From assembly GCA_022457155.1 (NCBI GenBank), contig JAJGOT010000196.1, positions 682,001 through 746,000 on the forward strand: a stretch of 64,000 nucleotides of DNA, in the 5' to 3' direction. Position numbers and translations under genes: made by a program. This DNA is from Cladopsammia gracilis. Lineage: Eukaryota > Cnidaria > Anthozoa > Scleractinia > Dendrophylliidae. Each line of letters starts with the position of its first letter. The stretch's first letter is position 1. Shown piece by piece: positions 21,650-33,713 of the stretch. Under the pieces are notes generated by a model. It searched no databases. It saw only the letters and a list, made by a program, of their open reading frames with translations, and was not told the origin of the DNA.

Positions 21650-23855
21650 TTATGGCTACGAAATTAACCAAACAAATAATAGCTCGAACGACTTTTCTAT
21701 GGAAGCATAAACCGCTCTGAAGTAAATCTTTACTTCCATAAAAAACTTCCATAAAAAACTGAGCAATCAAGTGGTTTGTTATTCAATGTAGAATCGAATA
21801 ATCACCTTCAGAAATGATAAACCAAGTTAAACAGTGGTTCGTTCATTGCTTGATGGATCCCAAAAAGCCGTTAAATTCTGTTAAAATTGATAAGCGCTGG
21901 AGTTTAATCAGGTTTTATGAGAACAGGACAGAAGCAGCGTGACACAGTGTGACAGAAGGCTGCGATCAAGAAGTAGCATGAAACTGAGATGCATAAATCA
22001 CTGATAAGACGTAAAATGATTTGACATGAAAATGAATCACTTTATTGCAAGAAAAGAGTAGTTTCTGATTTTAGCTTGTGTTTATTTGAGCTTCCAATTA
22101 CAGTGTAAAATCGGTAAAATAAAGTCTTGACATAGCCGATCCTGCTTCGTTTATCCGCTTTCGCCAACTATGCCCCTAGCCTGACCTGTTTTGGTAAATG
22201 CCCCACCCTTGGGAAGGAAAAGTTATAAAATGCCTGACAAATGCCGTTGGGTGGGGTGGGGGGGGGGGGGGGGTTGAGGTGAGTGGGCTTGGAATTGATG
22301 GAGCCATAATCTGTCCTTCAATTTATTTATTTATTTATTTAATAATGCCCAATCTTGCAGCATGTGTTATAACTGAGAGTTCTTTCTACCATGTTTTTAG
22401 AAGCAGCTGGTAGAAATATTTAAATTTCTTAAGAGACACAATGTAATGCATGCAAGTTACATGTAAATACAGTTTTGTATAGCAGAGTGTACATGTGACT
22501 GAGCTGATGTTATATAACTTATGTTACATGTGAGTTTGTATGATTTGGTGCATATTTATGTCATGCAAAAATGTTTAAAATATTTTAAAAGCTGTTTGCT
22601 CTTCATTTCTTGGACTTCAAAATTATAACCAATTTGTAGATTTCAAATGGATTTGTAGCATTTAGAGAAAATGTCACTGCATTGCTGTCATTGCTTGCTT
22701 ACTCGGCTCATCCAGCTGTCTTGTTTCACACAATGGATATTTCTGTCATCCTAAGATGTGTTAATTACCACAGTGATGCTGCTAAATTACAAAACATCAA
22801 GAACAACTAAAATTATCCTTACGCGGTTTCAAATTCATGAGATGCATGGTTCTTAGAGCCCTTTCATTGGACTGTGCACTAGGGGATTCCCTCTGTCCTC
22901 CAATGTAATATCAATAGTATTAAAGCTGTGACAGTGAAACTTGGATGGTATAATTAAACAAGAAGCTGTACACAGCTTGAACTTGTGGTGCATTGCAGTA
23001 TTTGATTCCCAAATGTTTTGAGTGCTTTTTTAGAGAAACATAAGATTGTGTCTAAAAAGTAAGACTAGATTCAGAGCTGACACTCGAAACCACCATTGTT
23101 AACTGAAATGCAAAGTTATATAAAACATAAAACTTGCTGGAACAAAAATCCCATGTGGCAATAAGCGGTGAACACAATTTCAAACAGTTCTATCCATCCA
23201 TGAATGCCCCGCATTGTCTTGAAAACTTATATGCCGTTATTCTTCTTTCTGCTTCTCAAGTTAACACACATAAGGCCACGAGATCACGAGGCCTCAATTG
23301 TCAGCCAATCAGATCAGTGAGACAAAAATATGCATGCATAAATTTGCATGCACTAATGGACAAAGCCAAATTTATAACTTTTCCCTCGGCTATGCCATGA
23401 GTAATAAGATTTAATATATACTATAAGATAGGTCACATGATTGTGATGGTATCAAATCAGCCAAGAGTTCATACAGATCCCCATACAGTATTAACCAAAT
23501 TTGACTCAAAATTAATTTAAACCAATACAAGGATGCTACATGAAGAAAGATCTAAAATTGTAACTGGTACTTTGTAATAAGAGAACCACAGTTTCAATTA
23601 TGCAAGACATGTTTCATCAGCCTTGCTCTTCTGTCATTGTCAGTTACGTATACAATTAGGAATCTTAAGGTGCTCTATTTTTTCACCCTTGCGCTCTGCA
23701 GTAAGGAACTTGCTTACTCCACTCTTTGGAAAAAATTAATTGCTTAAATGTAAAGTGCTTAAGTATATACTCAAACAATTAGTTCTTTGTTTACCTGTAG
23801 AAAGGCAATCAAATTGCAAACTGTTTTTACAAGCCCCAGTACCTTGCTTAAAGTG
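21650..23855. other. Gene-free stretch
   Basis: No gene is supported. It holds a poly-G run at about 22,257-22,273, an (ATTT)n run at 22,320-22,341 and the second member of the repeat described at 8,628-8,800 (22,958-23,070). Confidence 0.5.
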
Positions 23856-23858
23856 AAA

Positions 23859-24133
23859 GAATAATTTAATGTTACTATAACAATAATATTACAATATTCA
23901 GCAAGCAGGGCTGTCACTAAGATTGAAATCAATTTTAGCCAAAACGTATTGATCCATGAGTTCTTAGGAAGATGGCTCTTAATGAAGAATAATTTAATGT
24001 TACTATAACAATTTAATGTTACTATAACAATAATATTACAATATTCAGCAAGCAGGGCTGTCACTAAGATTTAAATCAATTTTAGCCAAAACGTCTTGAT
24101 CCATGAGTTCCTAGGAAGATGGTTCTTAATGAA
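23859..24133. repeat. Tandem duplication of about 130-145 bp
   Basis: AGAATAATTTAATGTTACTA through GGAAGATGGCTCTTAATGAA is repeated once with a few changes. Unit 2 also has an internal duplication of TTTAATGTTACTATAACAA. Confidence 0.85.
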
Positions 24134-24169
24134 AGAAAGTAAGAAAACTGAATATTTATGGCCCTTGTG

Positions 24170-24206
24170 GGTGGGGGGGGGGGGGGGGGGGGGGTGGGGT
24201 GGGTAG
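24170..24206. repeat. Poly-G tract
   Basis: A G run of more than 20 bases broken by single T residues. Similar G runs occur near 42,770 and 44,857. They can stall polymerases and form quadruplexes. Confidence 0.9.
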
Positions 24207-24463
24207 GCCAAAAGTTTTCTAACATTGATTTTTTTTGTAATACTTTTGCTACAGCTTGGTTATATATAAGTAACTCATGTCAGGGGCCAGGGTAGTGTTT
24301 AAACTAGCCTTAGTGTGTATTTATGCTAATCCTATGTCCCCGATTAAATAAATGAATTTAAAAAAATGAATGCAAAAAAATGGAGGTGACACCAACTTTT
24401 ATTTAGCAAAGTTAATACAATGGCTACCAACCGTTGATGTAGTTAGTTTTCTTCCTCTGTGCA

Positions 24464-25144
24464 CGCTCAGGTATATTAAGGACTGGGTCTGCCCCTATAT
24501 TATCAAAAGAGTAAGGGAGGTGGTTTATCTTCAAAAAGAAACGTGTCATAAGTATGAGACTTGGCAACGACATTCAACTCGTTAAGATAGTCCTTTTTGA
24601 CGTTGATGTTTCCATGGCAACCTATCACGTGACCAATTGAGCTTTTACTTCCGGTTTGTTCCTTCAGTGCTCTTGCAGACAAGGAAAAATTGTGTTTTCT
24701 GAGAATTTTAAGTGGTATTATTTCTACCCTTTTAAGATATTTTACAGATATAACTGGAAACGTGGTCCACCTACGTGGCATGACTGTTTTCTGATGTTTG
24801 CGTGACAACAAAATCGTGACATTTCTATCGTTACGTGACCTGGACACGCCTTCCAGTTAGTTTCGTGTATGACTTTGCGCACTTAAAAATAACCAAACGA
24901 TATTTTGTCAGTCAGAGTGGTTTAAGTTCTCCTGCACATAGCCTAAAGAAAAACATGGAAATTTGATGCCTTAATCAGTTGCGTGACTCTTTACGTGACA
25001 ACTTCATATCAAAATTAACCTTTGTATCAAGTTAAAGCCTTTGGCCAAGTTTCATATCAATATGTTCCATACTTTATGAGATAGACCACCCCCCTTAATT
25101 TTTGGATGTACCGTAACAGACCCAGGCCTTAATATACCTGAGCG
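24464..25144. mobile_element. 681-bp MITE-like element
   Basis: It begins CGCTCAGGTATATTAAGG and ends CCTTAATATACCTGAGCG; the inverted match extends to 28 bases with one mismatch. It contains no transposase motif. No clear target duplication is visible. Confidence 0.7.
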
Positions 25145-25149
25145 GCTGA

Positions 25150-25902
25150 GTTGCATGATGTAGCATGGCATTGTGACATACACTGTATGTGCAGTAAGGA
25201 TGCACATGAACAATAAGTGCGAACATGCAATTAAAAGTTTTCTATTTCAACGGACTGTTGAAGAGGCATCCCTTGGTACAGTATATTCAGTATAAGCATA
25301 ACGTTGATTTTCTACGACTGAAACAGTAAATGAATTTTTTTACAATGACTAAAATATTTTCAATTAATAATGATACTGTCTGTTTGTAAAAAGCATTGTA
25401 GTGTAATTATCTGACCTTCCCTTTAAATCATTAAAGGGTCAGTCTCAACCAGGGTACATTGCTTTCTAAGGTTCTGTTTGTGGCCATTTTTGGGTGCTGC
25501 GAAAAAGGCCACCCAGGGATTATTGCAAAAATTTAAGGTTCTATTGAGGTACATGTACATTGAAACATTGGCAAACTGGATTTCTTTCTTTCTTAAAAAC
25601 ATGAAAACAAATAGTAAATTAAGGTAATAAACACTTGATGGATAGGACATTCTTCTTAGTACATGTACATGTACGGTTTGATCATTCCCAGATCATACAG
25701 AATAGAGAGGTTAAGCATCATGAAAATGTTCTTACTTTTTTCTAAAGCTTTGTCATCTTCCAAGTGAATGTACACTGGTTGATATAGGGAAGATATGGAA
25801 AGTGACAATAGTTTAATTCCTCGCAAAGCGAGGTTAATAAATTCGTCGTGCCTCGGGAGCTAAGCCGCGCGAATTCGAGCGAAAAATATATTAATATTCA
25901 TG

Positions 25903-25961
<59 letters not shown>

Positions 25962-26460
25962 GAAGATGTCCTGCAGTTGCCTGGCAACAGCGCAACCAAG
26001 CTTGAAGACGTCAGACAGCGGTACTACTATATGTAAGCCACCAAAGTTTCGACCCACGGTGCACCCTCCCCCGAGCTTCGCGAGGTTCTGCGAGACAAAT
26101 ATTTCTAGTAATAATGACCAGTACATTTTGTGAAATCAATTACCTTTATGTGTGTCAGAATGTATCATCATTGAAATTGAAATAAATATGTATTTATGCC
26201 GATACACTGTTTTGATCGTAATGTGGGAGCTCTGTGTGGAGTCGCACTAGTTTGCTGAAGATGATAAACACCAGAGAAAGCACTCTCGAGTTGGAGGTTT
26301 ACGGCCACTGTTTTCAAGTGGCGTTTTTTATTATGGGATAAAAGCGCATTAACAAAAACGTTACTAAAATTATCATGTTCAGCAAAGGTGGGTTGAAAAA
26401 GACGCCACAAGCCACAACAATGTGGCCGCCCCACTAAGACAACATAACAGAGCTCACCTA
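25150..26460. other. Gene-free stretch with a TA microsatellite
   Basis: No gene is supported. A (TA)n microsatellite lies at about 25,902-25,958. Confidence 0.5.
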
Positions 26461-26500
26461 GTAGTCCTAGTAGGAATACGTAGAATTACCCTTTTGCACG

Positions 26501-26775
26501 GATCAGTAGCAGTCCTTTTAACTGACCTACGGCACCGTCACGGCAGATTATGATGAAGTTGTAATATCTGACCTTCATTTCTGTCAAGTCGAGTCATTGA
26601 CCATTACGGTAGAAGTTTAAAAGAACAGATCAGTAGCAGCCCCTTCTCTGACCTACGTCACTGTCACCGCAGTAAGTAAAAATGTTGAAATGAAACACTA
26701 ATCGGATTACTCTAAAAGTGGATAACAGATCAGTAGCAGCCCATTGTCTGACCTACGTTACTGTTACCGCAGATG
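26501..26775. repeat. Three spaced repeats in the 3' end of Ngaro element 2
   Basis: GATCAGTAGCAGYCC ... CTGACCTACG ... GTYACSGCAG recurs at 26,501, 26,628 and 26,728, about 50 bases per unit with 50-75 bases between. It lies just beyond the recombinase gene, where DIRS-type elements keep their internal repeats, so it may belong to that machinery. Confidence 0.75.
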
Positions 26776-27004
26776 AACTAAGATAATACATGAAATACAA
26801 ATTAAGTAAAATGTCGAAATATAGAAGGCGTTGATTTAACAAATGATTGGAGACAACCCTCTCGCGCGGAGAGAAAAACTACTAAACTGAACATTTACAC
26901 AGCGTGAAAGGCAACGAGCAGCCCGCTGGCTGACGTTCGTTGTTGTTAATAGATTCGTAATGTGTTTTAAAAGTCGAACGTAACCTCAAAGATCGACGGG
27001 TCAA

Positions 27005-27928
27005 TCAGTTAGCGTGTAGGCATTCAGAACGAATATAACTCTTGAAAGCATCCGATTTCCAGCGGCTAAGAGTGCGAATTTGGGCGTCCGAAAAGCCTTT
27101 ATCAGCCGCATGAGACGCGGCGCCTATACGGAAACTATGGCCTTTATATCTACTAGTATCCAAACCACAAAAAGTCAAACAACGAGATAGTTCTGAGTTA
27201 AACTGGTAAACAGTGATAGGCATGCGCTGTTGACAAAAAAGCGGGCCTGGATGGGAACCCCAAAGGGTGCAATATTCTAGTAGAGCTTTCACCGGACAGA
27301 AAGGCAAGGTGTCTTCGCGTTCAATTAGGATTTCGAAAGGTTTTTTAGTGGTATTATGCTTGAAGTCGGTAATGACAATCTTGACCATATGTGGCTGCCT
27401 TCATCCATCTGGAACGTCACGTCTTTGAACTAGACCACAAAAACCGCACGATCCGCACTCTTAGCCGCTATTTCGCCAATTCGAAAAAAGCCATAAAATG
27501 CTAATAGAAACATGACTGTGTAGAGACGGCGTTGAAAAGCCGAAGAGTTGTTGTTTCGGAGAGATTTGACAAGCTCATGTAACACTGGTCTAGTGATGGG
27601 TAAACGAATATCGGCTGAACGCTGACGGCGTAGTGCCATCAATAGTTTACCGATAAGGAACATTTTAGTGGGGTCTTGATAGCCTTTTATCTTATGGACG
27701 TAACTAATAGCCGAAAGATAAGAAGTAATGGTAGAGGGAGCGAGCTTCCGGGTCGCAAGATAAGAAAATAAAAAGCGCTAAAACGGGGACTGGCAAGGGC
27801 AACCCGAGGGTTGATTGCCCGTAGAAACGCTGGCGAAAAGTTTGAAAAGTTCGCCACCCTCTTTGATAAATGACCCTAGAACCAGGCGTTAAAGCCGAGC
27901 CTAGCAAATCTCTTAACAAAGTGACCAC
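27005..27928 (-). pseudogene. Tyrosine recombinase (Ngaro element 2)
   Basis: Three frame pieces together give a DIRS-type tyrosine recombinase, which would integrate a circular DNA copy without an integrase-type reaction. The N-terminal helical DNA-binding piece is at 27,704-27,928. The middle piece (27,430-27,663) has AFYGFFRIGEI, the first catalytic Arg. The C-terminal piece (27,005-27,388) has GHSFRIGAASHA (HxxR), SRWKSDAF and the final YIR with the catalytic Tyr. All key residues are visible, but two frame breaks (near 27,700 and 27,400) split the gene. Confidence 0.85.
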
Positions 27929-29460
27929 CTCTCCGGTAGTAGGTTCACAGGCATTTGCGTTGGTAATTCGTCCGCCTCTGTCGTTATTTGCTTGAATTTC
28001 TCCACCTGAAATCGGGAGATGAAATCGGCACGACTGTTTTTCAGACCAGGAACATGGCGGGCTCGAAATAGAATGTTATTTTGTAAACAGCTAAGAACTA
28101 AATCACGTATAAGGACCATAACCCCGCGGTGTTTAGAAGTCTGTTGATGATATCTACAAGGGCAGCGTTAACAGTAAAAAACATAATGCAGCAGTTGGCC
28201 ATGCGAGGGCCCCAAATACGTACAGCAAGACTTATTGGAAAAAGCTCGAGAACTGCAATATTGAAACCATGCCATGCGCTAGGAAAGGGCCCACCGAACC
28301 AATGCTTGCCAAATATCGCGCCATACCCCTTTGATGCAGCGGCATCTGTATATAATTCAAGTGAGGAGGAAGTTTCCCATCGATCTGACAGAAAAAATGC
28401 CCTACCATTAAATGTGGTCAAGAATTCTAACCACATATGTATATCTTGTTTGGCCTGATTGTTTAAACGGATGTGATGGTGAGGGCGTGACAGACCAGTC
28501 GTAAAATCAATTAGGCGACGTAAAAATGCCCGGCCTGGCACGATAACGGAGCAACAAAAATTTAAAAGGCCAATTAAGGACTGCAGTTCTCGGAGAGTAA
28601 TTGAGCGTCTGCTAGAAAAATCAAGGAGTAAGGCGCGGCATTTTTTAATCTTGTCTAAAGGTAGTCTGGCCTCCTGTTGCACAGAATCAAGCTCGATACC
28701 CGCAAATTGTAGCGTGGTATCGGGGCCAACTGTTTTCTTCTCTGCAATAGGAACTCCGATGTAATCACACATACGGAGGAAACGTGATAAATCCGAACAA
28801 CACTTCTCGTGACTAGGTGCGATAAACAGAAAATCATCCAAAATGTGTAACACGACATAAACCTTTAAATGATGGAGGGCAAGCCATTCCAAAGAAGAAC
28901 TAAATTTCTCAAAGAGAGCACAGCTTGATTTTAAACCCATGGCTAAACATGTATCAAAATAATACTTATCCTAGTAAGGGAAAGTCAAGTGGTTGGACTG
29001 GAATAATACGAAAAGCCGACTTAATAACCGTTTTTGCCATATAACAACCCGGTCCCATACGTTTAAGAATAGTAACGGCATCGTTGATAGTGGCATAATG
29101 GACTGACGTACAGTCGTCAGGAATGAAATCGTTAATAGAGGACCCCTTGGGGTAAGACAGATGATGAATTAATTGAAATCATTAGGCATTTTTTTTTGGA
29201 ACAAGGCCAATAGGCGAGATACGAAAAATAGGAAAAGGTGGAGCAATGAAAGGTCCCGCAGTCCTGCCAGCTTCAATCTCTTTTGTCAATTTGGCTAAAA
29301 CAATGTCCGGGCGTTGTAACGCACTTTGTAAATTCGGAGATTCAAACGAAGATAAGGCACCAATGAACTCTATGCGAAACCAAAACGAAAACCGTCCACT
29401 AAATATTGCGTTAAAACTGCGTTATAACCAGATAATAAATGCTCAAACTGTTCAACTTTT
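27913..29460 (-). pseudogene. Reverse transcriptase/RNase H (Ngaro element 2)
   Basis: The reverse transcriptase starts in a frame after the Gag region, with ISPIGLVPKK and a SINDFI motif (about 29,100-29,220). It continues at 28,098-28,940, where LHILDDFLFI is the catalytic xDD block. The RNase H part shows LELYTDAAASKGYGAIFG and, near 28,040, the typical ARHVPGLKNSRADFISR end. Several frameshifts and at least one stop break the gene. It lies directly upstream of the recombinase, overlapping it slightly. Confidence 0.85.
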
Positions 29461-30120
29461 ACGGGCGTAGCCGGAGGGTGGCCCAGGACTCGGAGTTTGA
29501 GCTGATGGTCCTGGTTTGCTAAGATTTGTTCGCTGATTGGATGGGGGGACCTGACACTGGCTCGCAGGATGTTTATTGCCACATTTGAAGCAAACATGCC
29601 CGTATTGACATCCCCTACATTGTCTACCTGTATGAAATGTCCAGCACGTTCCTTTCGGGTAAGTAGAGGAGCGAAAACGTGCTCGGGAAGTGGGCCTATC
29701 GCTACTGGGAGCGGATTGTGGTTTGCTGCGAAAATTGGCCATGGCGCGCAGCCACAATTCCCAATGGATCTGATCCCAGGAATAACATTCCGGGGCAGAT
29801 TGCTGAAGTACCGAAATTGCTCATCGTAAAAAAGCTAATCCCCAGACTTATTGAAAAGATCACGCACCACTTCACAATATTTCATTAGTTTTGGGGCGTC
29901 GTCAGTAGCTTTCTCCGTGTAAATCGACACAAAGGTATTTAAGGCTGTTAGCAATTGGTCCATATGGGTTATCCTTTTTGGAGTGTTACAAGGCTCAAGG
30001 GTGAGTTGGGGTTGATTTGAAAGACCCCCGGTTGGCGCCATGGACAATGCGAATTTTTCGCGAGGAGGAGCTACTGACAATAACGTCCCAAAGTGAATGA
30101 ATTCGTTAGCCCAAATCCGA
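29452..30120 (-). pseudogene. Gag-like protein with zinc knuckle (Ngaro element 2)
   Basis: The upstream piece (29,835-30,120) contains WANEFIHFGTLLS and VSIYTEKATDDAPKLMKYCE. The downstream piece (29,452-29,757) has a Cys/His cluster in GRQCRGCQYGHVCFKCGNKH followed by a further Cys, a nucleic-acid-binding knuckle. A stop near 29,833 separates them. Copy 1 at 3.0-3.7 kb has the same layout. Confidence 0.7.
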
Positions 30121-31021
30121 GCCTTTAACTTAACGCTTACTCAAGCACCTAAATTAATGGCTATACTTGTAAATAATTGGCGAGGCTGATCGCCAGAGTC
30201 TAGTGCAGGAGTTTTCTGGTTGTTACCTGGGTCAAAGCTAGCACCTCGTTTTGCACCACGTTTTCTACAGCGTGACTGGAAGGATCACTGTGAGGCGTCA
30301 GACTTGGACGCTGCACTTGTATGGCTTCCTTAACCGCCTGTGAAACTGCGACTGTGATGGAGCTCGTCAAAGCTTGAAGATCGACATGAATTAGCCCAGT
30401 GTTGCTGGGAACCTCGATTGGCGTAGATGGGGTTGCCTGTTCGGTCAGCTATGACGGACGAAGGCTTTTTGACTTCCTCGTGTTAGCACTGGCAGCAGTA
30501 CGTTTGGCAGCAGTACGTTTCTTGGGAGGCATGACTAAACGATAATCTAAAGAAACTAACAACTATAGGTTGAAAGAAAATTTTGAAGTTACCTAAATAA
30601 GATTTGGAAACCTCAGAGGGGCCGCCACAAAAATGACCGCTAAAAAACAGGAAATTCCTGTATTCAGCTGAACAATGTGATAAAAAAAAATTAACGAATA
30701 AGCTCATTTCCGTTAATAAACTGCATGGTCAGTAAACCGAGTGCATTGGACACACCTACAGGCGGTCAAAAAAAGGTTGTACACTCATACGGAAACTGCA
30801 AGCAAAAGAAAATGACCATAGCCGAGATAACAAAGGCACACTCTGTGCAATCATGTGGCCCACAGAGCCAACAAATAAGCCTACGTGAACAGCAAAGCTG
30901 AGACCAGCAAAATAAATTATGGCTGAATCACGAGGCAACATATCAATACATTCTGCGGCTTGGCATGAAATGTACACTGTACATATAAAAAGGAAATGGC
31001 TTAATGGCAAGGAAAAAACTA

Positions 31022-31621
31022 TTAACCAGTTTGGCCTAAAAGTCGTAGCGACTGTAAAACAGCCCCTCTAAGGCTTCGATAAAATTTATATTGCCCTCGC
31101 TGATTAAGATGGACACCATCATGAGCGAGAAATCTCTGGGTGGCATTCCAGAACCCTCTGTGTCCCCAGAAAAAGGAATAAGGGAGTGGCTCTAATAAAA
31201 CTTTAAGAAATTTTGTAAGAGCACGAGCACGCTCGTTAAATTCGGGGTTGGCCTCCCGATAAATACTTTGGCAGACGCACACTATTTTAACGTTATGGGA
31301 ATCGTGTAAAAGGCGCACCAGATCCTCTAGGGCTGAACCCACCACCAAAGCGGTAAGCTGTGAGAGATCGTTGGTTCTCAGCTGTAAAATGACTATATCG
31401 GGTTTGAACGATGCCACCACTTGGAGATCATATTTTAGAGTGGTGGCGACTGTCCTACCCGCAAAACCGTGCCATTTAAACCTAGCCGCACCCTTTAAGA
31501 AAAATTGATGATTTAGGCGCAGTACTTTAGAGACACAGTGGTTCAAACGACGTACGAAAGAATGCCTAAGGATTAATATTTTAGGGTTATCCCTAAAACT
31601 GCACTCCCGTAACTCTAACAT
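31022..31621 (-). CDS. SGNH/GDSL-like hydrolase (Ngaro element 2)
   Basis: A 199-residue open frame. Block I reads LRHSFVRRL (Ser kept, the usual Gly before it replaced by Arg). Block III is LRTNDL, with the Asn kept but the family Gly also replaced. Block V, AHDGVHLN, keeps both the Asp and His of the catalytic dyad. It is the first gene of the element on this strand and, unlike the others, is not interrupted. Its role in retrotransposition is unknown; lipid or ester hydrolysis is the family activity. Confidence 0.75.
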   Translation of the reverse strand: MLELRECSFRDNPKILILRHSFVRRLNHCVSKVLRLNHQFFLKGAARFKWHGFAGRTVATTLKYDLQVVASFKPDIVILQLRTNDLSQLTALVVGSALEDLVRLLHDSHNVKIVCVCQSIYREANPEFNERARALTKFLKVLLEPLPYSFFWGHRGFWNATQRFLAHDGVHLNQRGQYKFYRSLRGAVLQSLRLLGQTG

Positions 31622-31639
31622 AAGTTAAACTAATAAATA

Positions 31640-32064
31640 TTAAGAATATATCATACAATTACAAGACTTGCCTACAAGTAGACGTGGCACGTAAAAAGTA
31701 TTCTACCCAAGAGATCTAATCGCTGTGATGGTGGAAAGCAAGAGGGAAATACTGTGTTAAATGATCACTCTTTATACCCGCACGAGAATACACGCAATGC
31801 ACTGTGATTGGTTGTTATTGGAAATATCATAAACCACCATCGGATGCACAAATATGCGCAAAGACTACACAAGACCATTGTATCGACATAAATAGCATTA
31901 TGCCATGACATAATGCTTGGTTTTTTTCAAATACTGCTGTATTATAAATCAATGTATATGGTGTTATTTTGCAACATGCATGTAGCATTTGCCATTACAA
32001 AATATGCACCAAAACAAGTGCAAATACAACGTACAGTGTATGATACATTATTATTCGACATAGC
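31640..32064. other. Gene-free spacer left of the Polinton
   Basis: No gene. Bases 31,999-32,040 (AATATGCACCAAAACAAGTG...) loosely match the right flank at 59,190-59,222 (AATATGCATCAAAACGAGAG...), so the Polinton may have entered a locally repeated sequence. Confidence 0.4.
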
Positions 32065-32069
32065 ATTGT

Positions 32070-32348
32070 AGTAGTTTAGGGGGAGGCAGTCAAATACCAT
32101 TTTTCAACCCCCTAAATAAACCACCAAACGCCCGAGTTACCGGGCCCCCAGGTCTCATTGCATTCGCCCTGGGGGCCCGGTAACTCGGGCGTTTGGTGGT
32201 TTATTTAGGGGGTTAAAAAATGGTATTTGACGTGCCTCGCCCTAAAGTACTATATGCACCCCTCCCTCAAACCCTTGTGAGAGGGGTAAATGCATTTTTT
32301 GCCCGAGCCCGCCCGCAACGGCAAGCGATATATAGCCAATTGAAGAAA
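32070..32348. repeat. Polinton left terminal inverted repeat, with long hairpin
   Basis: The 279-bp repeat matches the complement of 58,894-59,172. The outer 183 bases form a near-perfect palindrome: arms of about 83 bases with a 15-base loop at 32,153-32,167 and only about five differences. The inner part holds CCCTCCCTCAAACCCTTGTG and a run ATGCATTTTTTGCCC. Confidence 0.95.
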
Positions 32349-32399
32349 CCCCTCTCGGGTACATAAGCGACGATGGGGAGAGGAAGAGCGTTCTGACAC

Positions 32400-33569
32400 A
32401 ATCAAGTAAACGAACGGCCTTTAACCACTCAAGACATGGAAGTCTTCTTTGCTATGGATGCAGAAAAGGAAAAGGTGAACTCTGTGAACACCTTGAAGAA
32501 ACTCGAGGGCAAACATCTCCTCCATCCATTGTACCGCAAAATATTCTTGAAGCCGCGCAAAGACTGACTCCACAACTTGTCGCTGTTATCACCAATTGAA
32601 GAAATACTTACCCTTCGTATATCAATGATGACGACAAAACAAGTGTTCTTGAACTTTCTCAAATCGAGGAACACTGGTCTGAAACAAAAGAGCGCCGACT
32701 GGGTGAGCTACAGACAAAACACTATTGGCGCGTCCGAGATTGCAGCCTTGACCGGAGTTTCGCTATTTGAAACACCAAATAGCTTGCTCTTAAAGAAAAT
32801 ACAGCCAGCAGATATGCATAACAATACGGCCTGTACCTGGGGCAATCTGTTCGAGTCGCTTGCACGTAAGTACTTTGAGCAGAAGCATTCTGTTAGAGTT
32901 TTTGCTCACAGTATATCTCTCAATTTAGCAAGAGATCACCCACTGTATCAAAAGGTCACATGCAGTCCTGACGGATATTATCTAGACAAAGATGATAATT
33001 TAATTCTTTTGGAGTTCAAGTGTCCTTTCAAGCGGAAAATAGCTATGTCTCGAGTTCCTAGTTATTATGCAACCCAGCTACAAACTGGCCTTGCTTTTAG
33101 TGGGGCTATGGTCAACAAAGATCTTTTTGTTGATTCTTACTTCAGAATGTGCTCTTTACAACAGATAGAGCCAAGTTTGCTTCATAATAATCTTCTAAAC
33201 GGCGGAAATATATACAAGACAAAAGGGCACAATACACTCGCCTGGGGCATCTGTTATTTGTTTTCAAAACAAAAGCTAACACGCAATCAAAACGAACTGA
33301 CTGACATCGGGGCTCTTAAGCAAACTCAGTCTTTTGAGCAAATAATGTCTTCAATAGCCGAGAAAGATCTATGGTGCTCTTACGGCGCGGTCAGAATGTC
33401 GTTCAGCGAACAGTATGGAGACGAGGAGTTTTTGCGGTACAACAGAATGCAAAATGCTCTCCTTTCTCCAGACGAGGGCCCGAGGCCAGTGGCAGTTTTC
33501 GCATGGAAGTTGCTGGACGTCACAGAACGCCAAATTGTTAAGCAAGCGGGCTTCTTGAACAGCATTTAA
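32400..33569 (+). pseudogene. YqaJ-like (lambda-exonuclease fold) viral recombinase/exonuclease
   Basis: The long frame (to 33,569) has the PD-(D/E)XK nuclease pattern of YqaJ proteins: ADWVSYRQNTIGASEIAAL, then WGNLFE, SPDGYY (catalytic Asp) and LLEFKCP (E-x-K). Such enzymes resect DNA ends for recombination or replication in phages and large DNA viruses. An N-terminal region in another frame (32,430-32,690) has a Cys/His cluster (CYGC...CEH) and an in-frame TGA at 32,598; it joins the nuclease part through a frameshift near 32,687. The promoter would lie in or next to the left TIR. Confidence 0.8.
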
Positions 33570-33713
33570 ACGAAGGTTGAGCGCTTTCATGCGAACTTGG
33601 CAAACCTTCGTAAAAAATAGCCGAGCACTCTGAAGTTCCTCGACCGACAGCCAAGTTCAGCTTCGCAAGATCAATGCGTGACGACACTGATCAAGTTGAG
33701 ACATTTCTCATGA

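Larger units (their letters stand above)
26480..31640 (-). mobile_element. Ngaro/DIRS-like retrotransposon 2 (decayed)
   Basis: On the minus strand the order is SGNH hydrolase, Gag with zinc knuckle, reverse transcriptase/RNase H, tyrosine recombinase, then a noncoding end with short repeats. Reverse transcriptase plus tyrosine recombinase defines the DIRS order; an SGNH hydrolase gene is known from Ngaro-type members. All main genes are broken by frameshifts or stops. I could not identify the split repeats that should bound such an element, so the limits are approximate. Confidence 0.8.

Noticed and set aside
25848..26126. Open frames across (TA)n tracts (also near 49.5 kb and 51.6-51.9 kb)
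   Set aside because: Long IY-repeat peptides arise from microsatellites; both strands are equally open.
28129..28458. Plus-strand open frame opposite the reverse transcriptase
   Set aside because: It is the antisense of a clear RT/RNase H coding region and has no motif of its own.
30756..31010. 84-codon minus-strand frame between the SGNH and Gag genes
   Set aside because: Hydrophobic but unpatterned, and I saw no clear match in the equivalent gap of Ngaro remnant 1.
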